NCBI GenBank assembly: GCA_959596515.1
Contig: CAUFXR010000020.1
Span: 1-32,009 of the forward strand
Source: an uncultured Oscillospiraceae bacterium
GTDB taxonomy: Bacteria; Bacillota; Clostridia; Oscillospirales; Acutalibacteraceae
DNA: 32,009 bases
Direction: 5' to 3'
Below are positions 1 to 6,085 of this stretch, piece after piece. The notes beneath the pieces are model-generated. The model had not been told where the DNA came from and ran no database searches. It was given only the letters and a program-made list of their open reading frames with translations. Made by a program: the position numbers and the translations under genes. Each line of letters opens with the position of its first letter. Position 1 is the first letter of the stretch.

Positions 1-136
1 AAAGGAATTACGGGTCTCTTTCTTCTTCGCGTTGTTTAATTTTCAAGGTCCTAGCTTCCTGAAAAAACCTTACCAGCTGCCATTTTACAATGTCTTAACC
101 ATTGCCAAATATGCCGTCAATCTTCTCAAGAGAGCG
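1..136 (-). ncRNA. Probable rRNA operon leader, running off the left edge
   Basis: On the minus strand, two strong tandem promoters are followed by a leader without an open frame that contains CCTTGAAAATTAAACAAC at 48-31. A sequence of the form CCTTGAAAAnTnAACAA is typical of rRNA operon leaders and 16S-23S spacers in Firmicutes. No mature rRNA sequence is visible before position 1, so the rRNA itself must lie beyond the edge. The promoter strength, the doubled promoters about 90 bp apart and the leader motif are seen; that a 16S gene follows is inferred. A tRNA cluster is the alternative. Confidence 0.55.
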
Positions 137-142
137 ATAACT

Positions 143-171
143 ATTATATCGCTTTCTCCAAAAAATGTCAA
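143..171 (-). promoter_or_regulatory. Strong promoter P2 of the leftward rRNA-like unit
   Basis: Minus strand TTGACA (171-166), a 17-bp spacer and TATAAT (148-143), a perfect sigma-A consensus. The DNA upstream of the -35 (roughly 172-200) is A-rich on this strand, like an UP element. The expected start is near 136. Confidence 0.85.
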
Positions 172-231
172 GTACTTTTTTCACTCTTTTTCTTCCTTTT
201 TCGAAAGTGAAAAATCGGAAGCGTGGATAAG

Positions 232-260
232 ATAATATCATAGTAACGGCATGATGTCAA
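232..260 (-). promoter_or_regulatory. Strong promoter P1 of the leftward rRNA-like unit
   Basis: Minus strand TTGACA (260-255), 17-bp spacer, TATTAT (237-232). It lies 89 bp upstream of P2, the tandem layout familiar from Bacillus rrn operons. Confidence 0.75.
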
Positions 261-367
261 GGCTTTTTCTTAAGATTTCCCGGTAATTCCCAAAATATGC
301 ATTTTATTCTAATTTGTTCCTTAAAATTATTTATAAAACGGCTGCTTTTTTGTGTAATATCCTTTTG

Positions 368-396
368 TTGAACTATCAATAAAAGTTTGCTATAAT
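368..396 (+). promoter_or_regulatory. metA promoter
   Basis: TTGAAC (368-373), 17-bp spacer, TATAAT (391-396). The start would be near 403, leaving only about 33 nt of leader, too short for an S-box or other SAM riboswitch. The ribosome binding site is GGGAGG at 422-427. Confidence 0.8.
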
Positions 397-435
397 AATT
401 AGGTTAGCATTGAAAGGGATTGGGAGGAAAAATAC

Positions 436-1359
436 ATGCCCATTAAGATTCAAAATCAGTTACCGGCTCTCAAGGTCCTGGAATCTGAAAATGTTTTCGT
501 TATGACCAATGACAGGGCGATGACCCAGGATATCCGCCCGTTAAAAATTTTAATCTTGAATCTGATGCCTACTAAGATAGAAACCGAGACTCAGTTGCTG
601 CGCTTATTGGGTAACAGCCCTCTGCAGGTAGACATCGAACTTCTTCAAGCGGCTACTCATGTTTCTAAAAATACATCTCAGTCTCATTTGAATAAATTCT
701 ATAAAACCTTTGATCAAGTAAAAGAAGAACGCTATGACGGAATGATTATTACCGGCGCGCCGGTAGAGCTTTTGCCCTTTGAGGAAGTTGACTACTGGGA
801 TGAGCTCTGTCAGATTATGGAATGGAGCAAAAAAAATGTCTATTCCACTCTGCACATCTGCTGGGGTGCCCAGGCGGGGTTATATTACCATTATGGAATT
901 CCCAAATATTTATTAGATGAAAAACTTTCCGGTGTGTTCCGTCACCGTATTTTGGATATATATCATCCGTTGATGAGGGGATTTGATGACCGTTTTCTGA
1001 TTCCTCATTCTAGAAACACGGAAGTACGTCGGGAGGATATTGAGCAGCACGAGGAGCTGGTAATACTGGCAACTTCTCGCATCGCGGGAGTTTCTATTGT
1101 AGCCAATAAAAACGGCAGACAGTTTTTTGTCACCGGGCATGCGGAATATGACCGAAACACTCTGGCAAGCGAGTATTTCCGAGATGTCCACAAAGGTCTG
1201 CGTCCTCATGTACCGATGAATTATTTCCCGGGTGATGATCCGAACACGCTGCCTCCTCTTACCTGGCGAAGCCATGCTAACCTGTTGTTTACAAACTGGC
1301 TCAATTACTACGTCTATCAGCAGACGCCGTATGACCTAAAAGAGATTAAAGGCTATTAA
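436..1359 (+). CDS. metA: Homoserine O-acetyltransferase (MetA family)
   Basis: Transfers an acyl group from acyl-CoA to homoserine, the activation step of methionine synthesis in the cytoplasm. The 307 residues match the full MetA length. The nucleophile is Cys142 in HICWGAQAG; His235 and Glu237 of TGHAEYD complete the active site. Residue 111, which separates acetyl- from succinyl-CoA users in this family, is Glu (TGAPVE), as in acetyl-CoA-specific enzymes such as Bacillus cereus MetA; Escherichia coli has Gly. Acetyl-CoA is therefore predicted as donor in spite of the common name homoserine O-succinyltransferase. The ATG has GGGAGG nine bases upstream. The gene stands alone between its own promoter and a strong bidirectional terminator. 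Confidence 0.96.
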   Translation: MPIKIQNQLPALKVLESENVFVMTNDRAMTQDIRPLKILILNLMPTKIETETQLLRLLGNSPLQVDIELLQAATHVSKNTSQSHLNKFYKTFDQVKEERYDGMIITGAPVELLPFEEVDYWDELCQIMEWSKKNVYSTLHICWGAQAGLYYHYGIPKYLLDEKLSGVFRHRILDIYHPLMRGFDDRFLIPHSRNTEVRREDIEQHEELVILATSRIAGVSIVANKNGRQFFVTGHAEYDRNTLASEYFRDVHKGLRPHVPMNYFPGDDPNTLPPLTWRSHANLLFTNWLNYYVYQQTPYDLKEIKGY

Positions 1360-1509
1360 AAGATGCGCCGGATAATATTTCTTTCACTTTAAACGGCTTA
1401 TCCGATTGATCGGTTCATTTTCTGTTATTCACGCCAACGTATATGACGGTAGATTTTCTTTCCGTTTTTACTTGTTTTCATAGACAAATCTGTTGATTCA
1501 ACCATTAAA

Positions 1510-1556
1510 GGTATAAAAAGCGGTCCACCAAATCTCGGTGGACCGCTTTTTATACC
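1510..1556. terminator. Bidirectional terminator between metA and the zinc-ribbon gene
   Basis: Perfect 20-bp inverted repeat (1510-1529 with 1537-1556) around a 7-nt loop, ending in runs of A/T on both sides. It serves metA on the plus strand and the convergent gene on the minus strand; the stop codon of that gene (1552-1550) lies inside the right arm. Confidence 0.9.
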
Positions 1557-1942
1557 TTTTTAATAAACTGATGGCTGCATCTCTGACAAGTAACCTGAAT
1601 TTTCCCTCTTCCCCTGGGAGCTCGCAGTTTTTGCTTACAGTTGGGACATTTAAAATATTTATACTCCTGATGAGCCTTAAAATTTTGGTTTGCTGACTTG
1701 AACCAGTTCTTTATTGGGTTCCATACTCTCAAAAACGCCCAATTTTCCGCTTGGCGTCTCGCGATATTCCGGGACAGCATGCGGTAAAAGCAAAATACCA
1801 TAGGAATGTAAGCCAACAGCCAAATCAATGGCACGGGAATCAGGGTCAAGGTTAAAGATAAAATCAGATATAGGATAATCAGAGCTAAGGTAAGCTGATC
1901 AGCCCCATATCTGCCATACATAAAACGATATAACCAATTCAT
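1550..1942 (-). CDS. Small membrane protein with C-terminal zinc ribbon
   Basis: A 130-residue protein with two hydrophobic segments (about 17-36 and 38-55), a basic linker, and a C-terminal zinc ribbon whose ligands are Cys99, Cys102, Cys119 and Cys122 (CPNC and CQRC). The layout is that of small conserved clostridial membrane proteins of unknown function. The ATG at 1942 is preceded by purine-rich GGACGGAG and AAAGGA sequences. It has its own promoter, but no clear terminator separates it from sigF upstream, so read-through from the sporulation operon is possible. The ribbon could bind a nucleic acid or another protein; nothing in the sequence decides this. Confidence 0.8.
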   Translation of the reverse strand: MNWLYRFMYGRYGADQLTLALIILYLILSLTLTLIPVPLIWLLAYIPMVFCFYRMLSRNIARRQAENWAFLRVWNPIKNWFKSANQNFKAHQEYKYFKCPNCKQKLRAPRGRGKIQVTCQRCSHQFIKKV

Positions 1943-1970
1943 TAACCGCTCCGTCCTTTCCTTATGTTAT

Positions 1971-1999
1971 ATGGTAACACTGAAAAAACGCAGGGTCAA
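1971..1999 (-). promoter_or_regulatory. Promoter of the zinc-ribbon membrane protein gene
   Basis: Minus strand TTGACC (1999-1994), 17-bp spacer, TACCAT (1976-1971), about 29 bp before the ATG. Confidence 0.55.
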
Positions 2000-2056
2000 T
2001 ATGGCGGAATCTTTATTAAAAGTAAATTTAAAGATCGTTCATTTTTCAAGATGAAA

Positions 2057-2722
2057 TTAAGAAAGCTTGGCCTTTAGTTCCTGCAAAATCTTCTTTTCCC
2101 GTCGTGAGACCTGCACCTGCGTCATACCTAATACCTCGGCGGTCTGGGTCTGGGTTTGGCTTTTGAAAAAACGCATAACGATCAGGCTGCGATCTCTCGG
2201 TTCCAGCTCGCCTACCACCTGCTTTAAGGCGATCAGCTCAGAAATTTTTTCCTCCGGAGCCTCGGTGGGTACATCAATTTGACCGCCGCCGTTTTCCTCA
2301 TCCGCGCTTAAGGAAAGTGGCTGCTGGGAAGCTCCCAACGCCTGCGACGCTTCCGCAGGCTCCACACCGAGTTCCTCCGCCAGCTCGCTGATGGTGGGTT
2401 GGCGCCCCTCCCGCAGAGAAAATTCGTTGCACACCCTGGTCGCTCTTAGCGAAAGTTCCTTCAGCGCTCTTCCTACCTTGATGGCGCCTCCATCCCGAAA
2501 CAGCCGGCGCATTTCTCCCAGAATGACCGGGACCGCGTAGGTGGAAAACTGAAGTCCCCGGCTTTCGTCAAAATGGTCCACCGCCTTCACCAGTCCCAGG
2601 CACCCCGCCTGGACCAGATCGTCGTATTCGATTCCCCTGCCCCGAAACCGTTTCGCACAGGCGTGCACTAAGCCCATATTGCTTTCAATCGCTTGCTCCC
2701 GGTTATCCATTTTGCAATCCAC
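2057..2722 (-). CDS. sigF: RNA polymerase sporulation sigma factor SigF
   Basis: First forespore-specific sigma factor; held inactive by SpoIIAB until SpoIIAA releases it. Region 2 is clear: YDDLVQAGCLGLVKAVDHFD (2.1-2.2) and FSTYAVPVILGEMRRLFRD (2.3-2.4); region 4.2 ends in a helix-turn-helix with QTQTAEVLGMTQVQVSRREK. At 221 residues it is shorter at the N terminus than Bacillus subtilis SigF (255). The GTG at 2722 is favoured because AAAGGTGA lies nine bases before it; an ATG at 2710 is the alternative and has a poor site. Both starts overlap the end of spoIIAB, consistent with translational coupling. Confidence 0.95.
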   Translation of the reverse strand: MDCKMDNREQAIESNMGLVHACAKRFRGRGIEYDDLVQAGCLGLVKAVDHFDESRGLQFSTYAVPVILGEMRRLFRDGGAIKVGRALKELSLRATRVCNEFSLREGRQPTISELAEELGVEPAEASQALGASQQPLSLSADEENGGGQIDVPTEAPEEKISELIALKQVVGELEPRDRSLIVMRFFKSQTQTQTAEVLGMTQVQVSRREKKILQELKAKLS

Positions 2723-3146
2723 GGCGGATAATCACCTTTTCCATGGTCACAGTAGTGCCCTTCCCCACTTTGGACGACACCTTCAGTCGATTCATAAAAC
2801 TTTCCATCACCGCGAAACCTAGTCCGGCCCGTTCGCCACCCGCTGTGGTGAACATCGGCTCCATGGCCTTTTTTACATCCTCGATGCCGCAGCCTTTATC
2901 CCGAATCCGGATCGAAATCGTCCCGTTTTCGAATAGCTTTACGTTTATGTAAATCACTCCCAGGCTTTCCCGATACGCGTGAACAATACAATTGGTCACT
3001 GCCTCGCTGACCGCGGTTTTAATATCCGCCATCTCGTCAATGGTCGGATCGGCCTGGGCCACAAAGGCCGCCACAGCGGCCCGGGCAAAACTCTCGTTAG
3101 ATGATCGGCTTAAAAATTTCAGATCCATTTCATTTATGGGCTTCAT
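2703..3146 (-). CDS. spoIIAB: Anti-sigma F factor and protein kinase SpoIIAB
   Basis: Binds and inhibits SigF and phosphorylates SpoIIAA, using ATP through a GHKL fold. The N box (SEAVTNCIVHAY), the G1 box (RDKGCGI) and the G2 box (ERAGLGFAVME) are all present, and the 147-residue length is normal. The N-terminal half closely resembles the Bacillus protein (NESFAR, DPTxDE, IKTxVSEAVTN). GAGGAGGAAG lies seven bases before the ATG. The gene overlaps the end of spoIIAA by 17 bp and runs into the start of sigF, as expected for a stoichiometrically coupled partner-switch operon. Confidence 0.96.
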   Translation of the reverse strand: MKPINEMDLKFLSRSSNESFARAAVAAFVAQADPTIDEMADIKTAVSEAVTNCIVHAYRESLGVIYINVKLFENGTISIRIRDKGCGIEDVKKAMEPMFTTAGGERAGLGFAVMESFMNRLKVSSKVGKGTTVTMEKVIIRRGLQNG

Positions 3147-3495
3147 GATTTACTTCCTCCTCTATATCTCTTTTCTGGGGGCGCGCCTTTTTGTCCATGA
3201 CGCCTAACTGCTCCAGCCCGGAGAGTCTGAATACCCTGCTTATGTATTTGGGTACATGAGTCACTTCCACTTCGCCCCCATTTTGCTGCATCACTTTATA
3301 CCGCCCCATTACCAGACCGATTCCAGAACTGTCCATAAAGTCCACGCCTTGAAAATCCAACAGCAAAAGGCCTGGCTTGTCCCTTTCGATGGCTTCGTCT
3401 ATGGCCTGCCGAAGTTCTTTGGCGGTATGATGGTCGATATCCCCCGTCAGTGCAGCGGTCAACACCCCATCTTGATTCGATAGTGTCACACCCAT
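3130..3495 (-). CDS. spoIIAA: Anti-sigma F factor antagonist SpoIIAA
   Basis: STAS-domain protein that, when not phosphorylated, pulls SpoIIAB off SigF. The phosphorylation site motif MDSSG (residues 54-58) is followed by IGLVMGRYK, as in the Bacillus protein; the first Ser is the usual phosphoacceptor. The ATG at 3495 is chosen because GAGGGAA lies just upstream; an in-frame ATG at 3525 has no such site and would extend into the promoter region. This gives 121 residues, close to the usual 117. It is the first gene of the operon; dacF, which often precedes it in Bacillus, is absent. Confidence 0.95.
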   Translation of the reverse strand: MGVTLSNQDGVLTAALTGDIDHHTAKELRQAIDEAIERDKPGLLLLDFQGVDFMDSSGIGLVMGRYKVMQQNGGEVEVTHVPKYISRVFRLSGLEQLGVMDKKARPQKRDIEEEVNHEAHK

Positions 3496-3519
3496 GATGT
3501 TCCCTCTTTTCCGGAAATT

Positions 3520-3545
3520 ATTCATAAAACGGCATAAAAAAGCCT
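3520..3545 (-). promoter_or_regulatory. Candidate sigma-H promoter of spoIIA
   Basis: Minus strand AGGCTTT (3545-3539), 12-bp spacer, TATGAAT (3526-3520). This fits the sigma-H pattern (AGGAWWW, 11-12 bp, RnnGAAT) with about two mismatches and correct spacing, 24 bp before the spoIIAA ATG. It overlaps the T tract of the folC terminator. Confidence 0.35.
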
Positions 3546-3570
3546 CTATCCTAGTTTAAAGGATAGAGGC
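3536..3570 (-). terminator. folC terminator
   Basis: On the minus strand a 10-bp GC-rich stem (3570-3561 with 3551-3542), a 9-nt loop, and a run of six T (3541-3536). It separates folC from spoIIA. Confidence 0.88.
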
Positions 3571-3577
3571 TGTGAAT

Positions 3578-4900
3578 TTACTCGAACAATGTCGCTTGAT
3601 TCAGCTGTTTTTTTTTTTGGAAAGCGTCTTCCAATAAAAGCGGACGAATCTCGCCCGCGAGATAAAGGGAACCGCAGATTACAACGGCGCCATCCTCTCC
3701 CGCCAGATTCCGGGCCAGGCTAATAGCTTTGGAAAGGTCTTCCTCCACAAAAACCTGAGAACAGTACTCCCGCGCTCGATCCGCCAGATCCTCCGCCGGC
3801 AGCGCTCTTGGGTTTTTAGGGGATACGGTAATCAAGGCGTGAAACAGAGAAGCAAGACTCTTTAAGGATGACTTACTGTCCTTATCTTTTAGCATCCCCA
3901 TGACACCTATGATCTTCCGGTGAGAAAGATATTTTTCCAGGGCCTGCGCCAACACTTGCGCCGCTCCTGGATTGTGGGCCCCATCCAAAATGATCAGGGG
4001 AGTTCGGCCAAGGACCTCCATGCGAGCGGGGATATACGCCTTGGCGACGCCGTCTTTCATGGCCTGTCTGGAAATATGGTACCCTTTTTCCTTCAGCAGT
4101 TCGATAGCGGCGAAAGCCGCCGCGGCGTTTTTCAGCTGATGGGCGCCCAAAAACGGAAGCTGGTATTCCTCCTCCCGGTAACACGCCACAGTTCCTTCTA
4201 TGGAAGAAGAGATCTCACGCACGGAAGTTGGAGACGGCAAAATCAACCGGCCGTTGTGCTTTTGGACCGCTTCAGCCACTACGCCGTACACGCCTTCCTC
4301 CTGGTCCGGATACAGTACCACATCGCCTTCCTCTTTGACAATACCACATTTTTCAAAGGCGATTTGTTCCACAGTGTCCCCTAAAATAGCGGTATGATCC
4401 AGAGAAATCGACATGATAACCGCTGCCAAGGGGGTATCGATAACATTAGTGGCGTCAAATCGGCCTCCCAAGCCCACTTCCAGCACAATAACATCACATT
4501 TTTCCTCGTAAAACCATTGAAATGCCAAAGCGGTGATCAGTTCAAATTCTGTAATGATCTCGCCCTGTACCGCCATTTCCTCTACCATTGGCATCAACTG
4601 GCCGAGGATACGCGCCAGCGTTTCCTCGGGGATCTTTTCGCCGTTGATCTGAAACCGCTCCCGAAAATCAGTGATGTAAGGAGAGGTGAACAAGCCGGTC
4701 TTGTAACCAGCCTCTCTCAGCACTGAGGAAAGCAACGCGCAGGCAGAGCCTTTGCCGTTGGTTCCCGCTACATGGACGAATTTTAATTGCTTCTGCGGAT
4801 TGCCCATGCGATCCAGCAAAGCCTGAATCCGTTCCAAACCCGGCTTCATACCAAACCGCAAAAGGGAATTGATTTTGTTGACTGCATCACAATACGTCAT
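3578..4900 (-). CDS. folC: Bifunctional folylpolyglutamate synthase/dihydrofolate synthase
   Basis: Cytoplasmic Mur-ligase-family enzyme that adds glutamate to dihydropteroate or to reduced folates with ATP. The 440-residue length is usual. The P-loop is GTNGKGS at residues 46-52; the downstream SLDHTAILGDT motif and the C-terminal-domain motif LDGAHNPGA are present. The ATG at 4900 follows AAAGGTG. It is divergent from the metallophosphoesterase gene and ends at a strong terminator before spoIIA, so it appears monocistronic. The protein ends in a lysine/glutamine-rich tail before ATLFE; nothing else is odd. Confidence 0.95.
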   Translation of the reverse strand: MTYCDAVNKINSLLRFGMKPGLERIQALLDRMGNPQKQLKFVHVAGTNGKGSACALLSSVLREAGYKTGLFTSPYITDFRERFQINGEKIPEETLARILGQLMPMVEEMAVQGEIITEFELITALAFQWFYEEKCDVIVLEVGLGGRFDATNVIDTPLAAVIMSISLDHTAILGDTVEQIAFEKCGIVKEEGDVVLYPDQEEGVYGVVAEAVQKHNGRLILPSPTSVREISSSIEGTVACYREEEYQLPFLGAHQLKNAAAAFAAIELLKEKGYHISRQAMKDGVAKAYIPARMEVLGRTPLIILDGAHNPGAAQVLAQALEKYLSHRKIIGVMGMLKDKDSKSSLKSLASLFHALITVSPKNPRALPAEDLADRAREYCSQVFVEEDLSKAISLARNLAGEDGAVVICGSLYLAGEIRPLLLEDAFQKKKQLNQATLFE

Positions 4901-4917
4901 AAAACACCTTTTTCTTT

Positions 4918-4946
4918 TTGAGAATTTTGAAAAGCTGTGGTATACT
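4918..4946 (+). promoter_or_regulatory. Promoter of the metallophosphoesterase gene
   Basis: TTGAGA (4918-4923), 17-bp spacer, TATACT (4941-4946). The ribosome binding site AAAGGGAGG lies at 4978-4986, before the ATG at 4996. Confidence 0.7.
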
Positions 4947-4995
4947 AAATTTGTGAGGGGCCACGCCCTATGAGCTTAAAGGGAGGCTAAGATTT

Positions 4996-5676
4996 ATGAT
5001 TTTTATTACCGGGGACACCCATTGTCCCGCGGATATGAATAAACTCAGCGAAATCAGTTTTCCCCAGCAGAAGCGCATGACTAAAAAAGATTATGTAATT
5101 ATCTGCGGGGATTTTGGGGACATTTGGTCCGCCAAAAGCAATGAACAGAAAGACATGCTTCAGTGGCTTTCCCAGAGAAATTTCACCACACTGTTTCTGG
5201 ACGGCAATTGGGAAAATTACGGAAGGCTGAATTCCCAAACCATAACCGTGTGGAACGGAGGCAATGTCCACTGGATCAGCGGTAGCGTCATCCACTTGAT
5301 GCGAGGACAAATTTACACTCTGAACCGCCGGTCATTTTTTGTCATGGGCGGCGCCTGCTCCAAATACAAGGATCTCCGAAAAAAAGACGGCACCTGGTGG
5401 CCTGAAGAAATGCCTAATTTCCGGGAATACCGGGAGGCCTGGCGAAATTTGGAGAAATCTCGCTACAAGGTAGACTATATTCTCACCCATACCGCCCCGT
5501 ATTCTCTGGTCACCCAACTGCGGAATGTAGAAGGAGAATACCCGTTAAACCTGTTTTTGCAGGAAGTGGAAGACAAGGTTCAGTATCAACACTGGTTTTT
5601 TGGCCACTTCCATCGGGATATGGAGCTGGACGAAAAGCACACCGGAGTGTACCGAAAATTTGTCCCGTTGCGTTGA
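4996..5676 (+). CDS. Calcineurin-like metallophosphoesterase
   Basis: A 226-residue cytoplasmic protein with the ordered metal-binding motifs of the family: GDTH (6-9), GDFGD (38-42), GNWEN (70-74), a lone His165 in LTHTAPYS, and GHFH (203-206). The usual GNHE motif is changed to GNWE, which replaces the histidine normally used as a general acid in this family; this subgroup variant may mean a different substrate or weaker phosphatase activity. No membrane segment or extra domain is seen. The substrate is unknown: family members cleave phosphomonoesters, phosphodiesters or dinucleotides. It has its own promoter and no operon partner. Confidence 0.85.
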   Translation: MIFITGDTHCPADMNKLSEISFPQQKRMTKKDYVIICGDFGDIWSAKSNEQKDMLQWLSQRNFTTLFLDGNWENYGRLNSQTITVWNGGNVHWISGSVIHLMRGQIYTLNRRSFFVMGGACSKYKDLRKKDGTWWPEEMPNFREYREAWRNLEKSRYKVDYILTHTAPYSLVTQLRNVEGEYPLNLFLQEVEDKVQYQHWFFGHFHRDMELDEKHTGVYRKFVPLR

Positions 5677-6085
5677 CGCATTTAACTCGCCTCATTTGAA
5701 AGTCCACAAGGAAGCAACCGCAGCAGCCTCCAAATGAGCCTGACCGATTCCTTCAAAACTTTCGCAAACCAGACAAATCGGTTGGCTTCTAAGAAAGGCA
5801 ACGCTCAGATTTTCATTATGTTTTCCCGAGGGGCCTCGCATATCTCCCCGCATCGAGAATACCAATCCGGTAAAACCCTCACGGATGTTTTCCTTTGCGT
5901 GGATTAAAAATCAGCATAAAGGTACTTTTCCGTGGGCAAGCAGCGCTAATCCGGACAAACCGCGCTAACCAAGCGTCATTGTATTTCTTTTCCATAACAG
6001 TAAAACTTTTCCGCTTAAACCTTAAACCGCAACAGAAAGGTTCAGGCTGCCGAAAGGGCGCCTGAACCTTTTGTTTTTTTGTTAT
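5677..6085. other. Gene-free stretch between the metallophosphoesterase gene and valS
   Basis: No convincing coding frame. It holds loose inverted repeats (8 bp at 5691-5698 with 5731-5738) and, near its right end, the strong hairpin at 6036-6071. No promoter stands out. Confidence 0.5.
6036..6080 (+). terminator. Terminator shared by the convergent phosphoesterase gene and valS
   Basis: 12-bp stem (6036-6047 with 6060-6071) and a 12-nt loop, followed on the plus strand by a T-rich run to 6080. The minus-strand tail is less T-rich, so termination of valS here is likely but weaker by sequence. Confidence 0.8.

Noticed and set aside
32..235. 67-codon plus-strand frame at the left edge
   Set aside because: It overlaps the two strong minus-strand promoters and the leader, has no ribosome binding site and no recognisable sequence.
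1..435. SAM riboswitch upstream of metA
   Set aside because: The promoter at 368-396 leaves only about 33 nt of leader, and no S-box elements are visible upstream.
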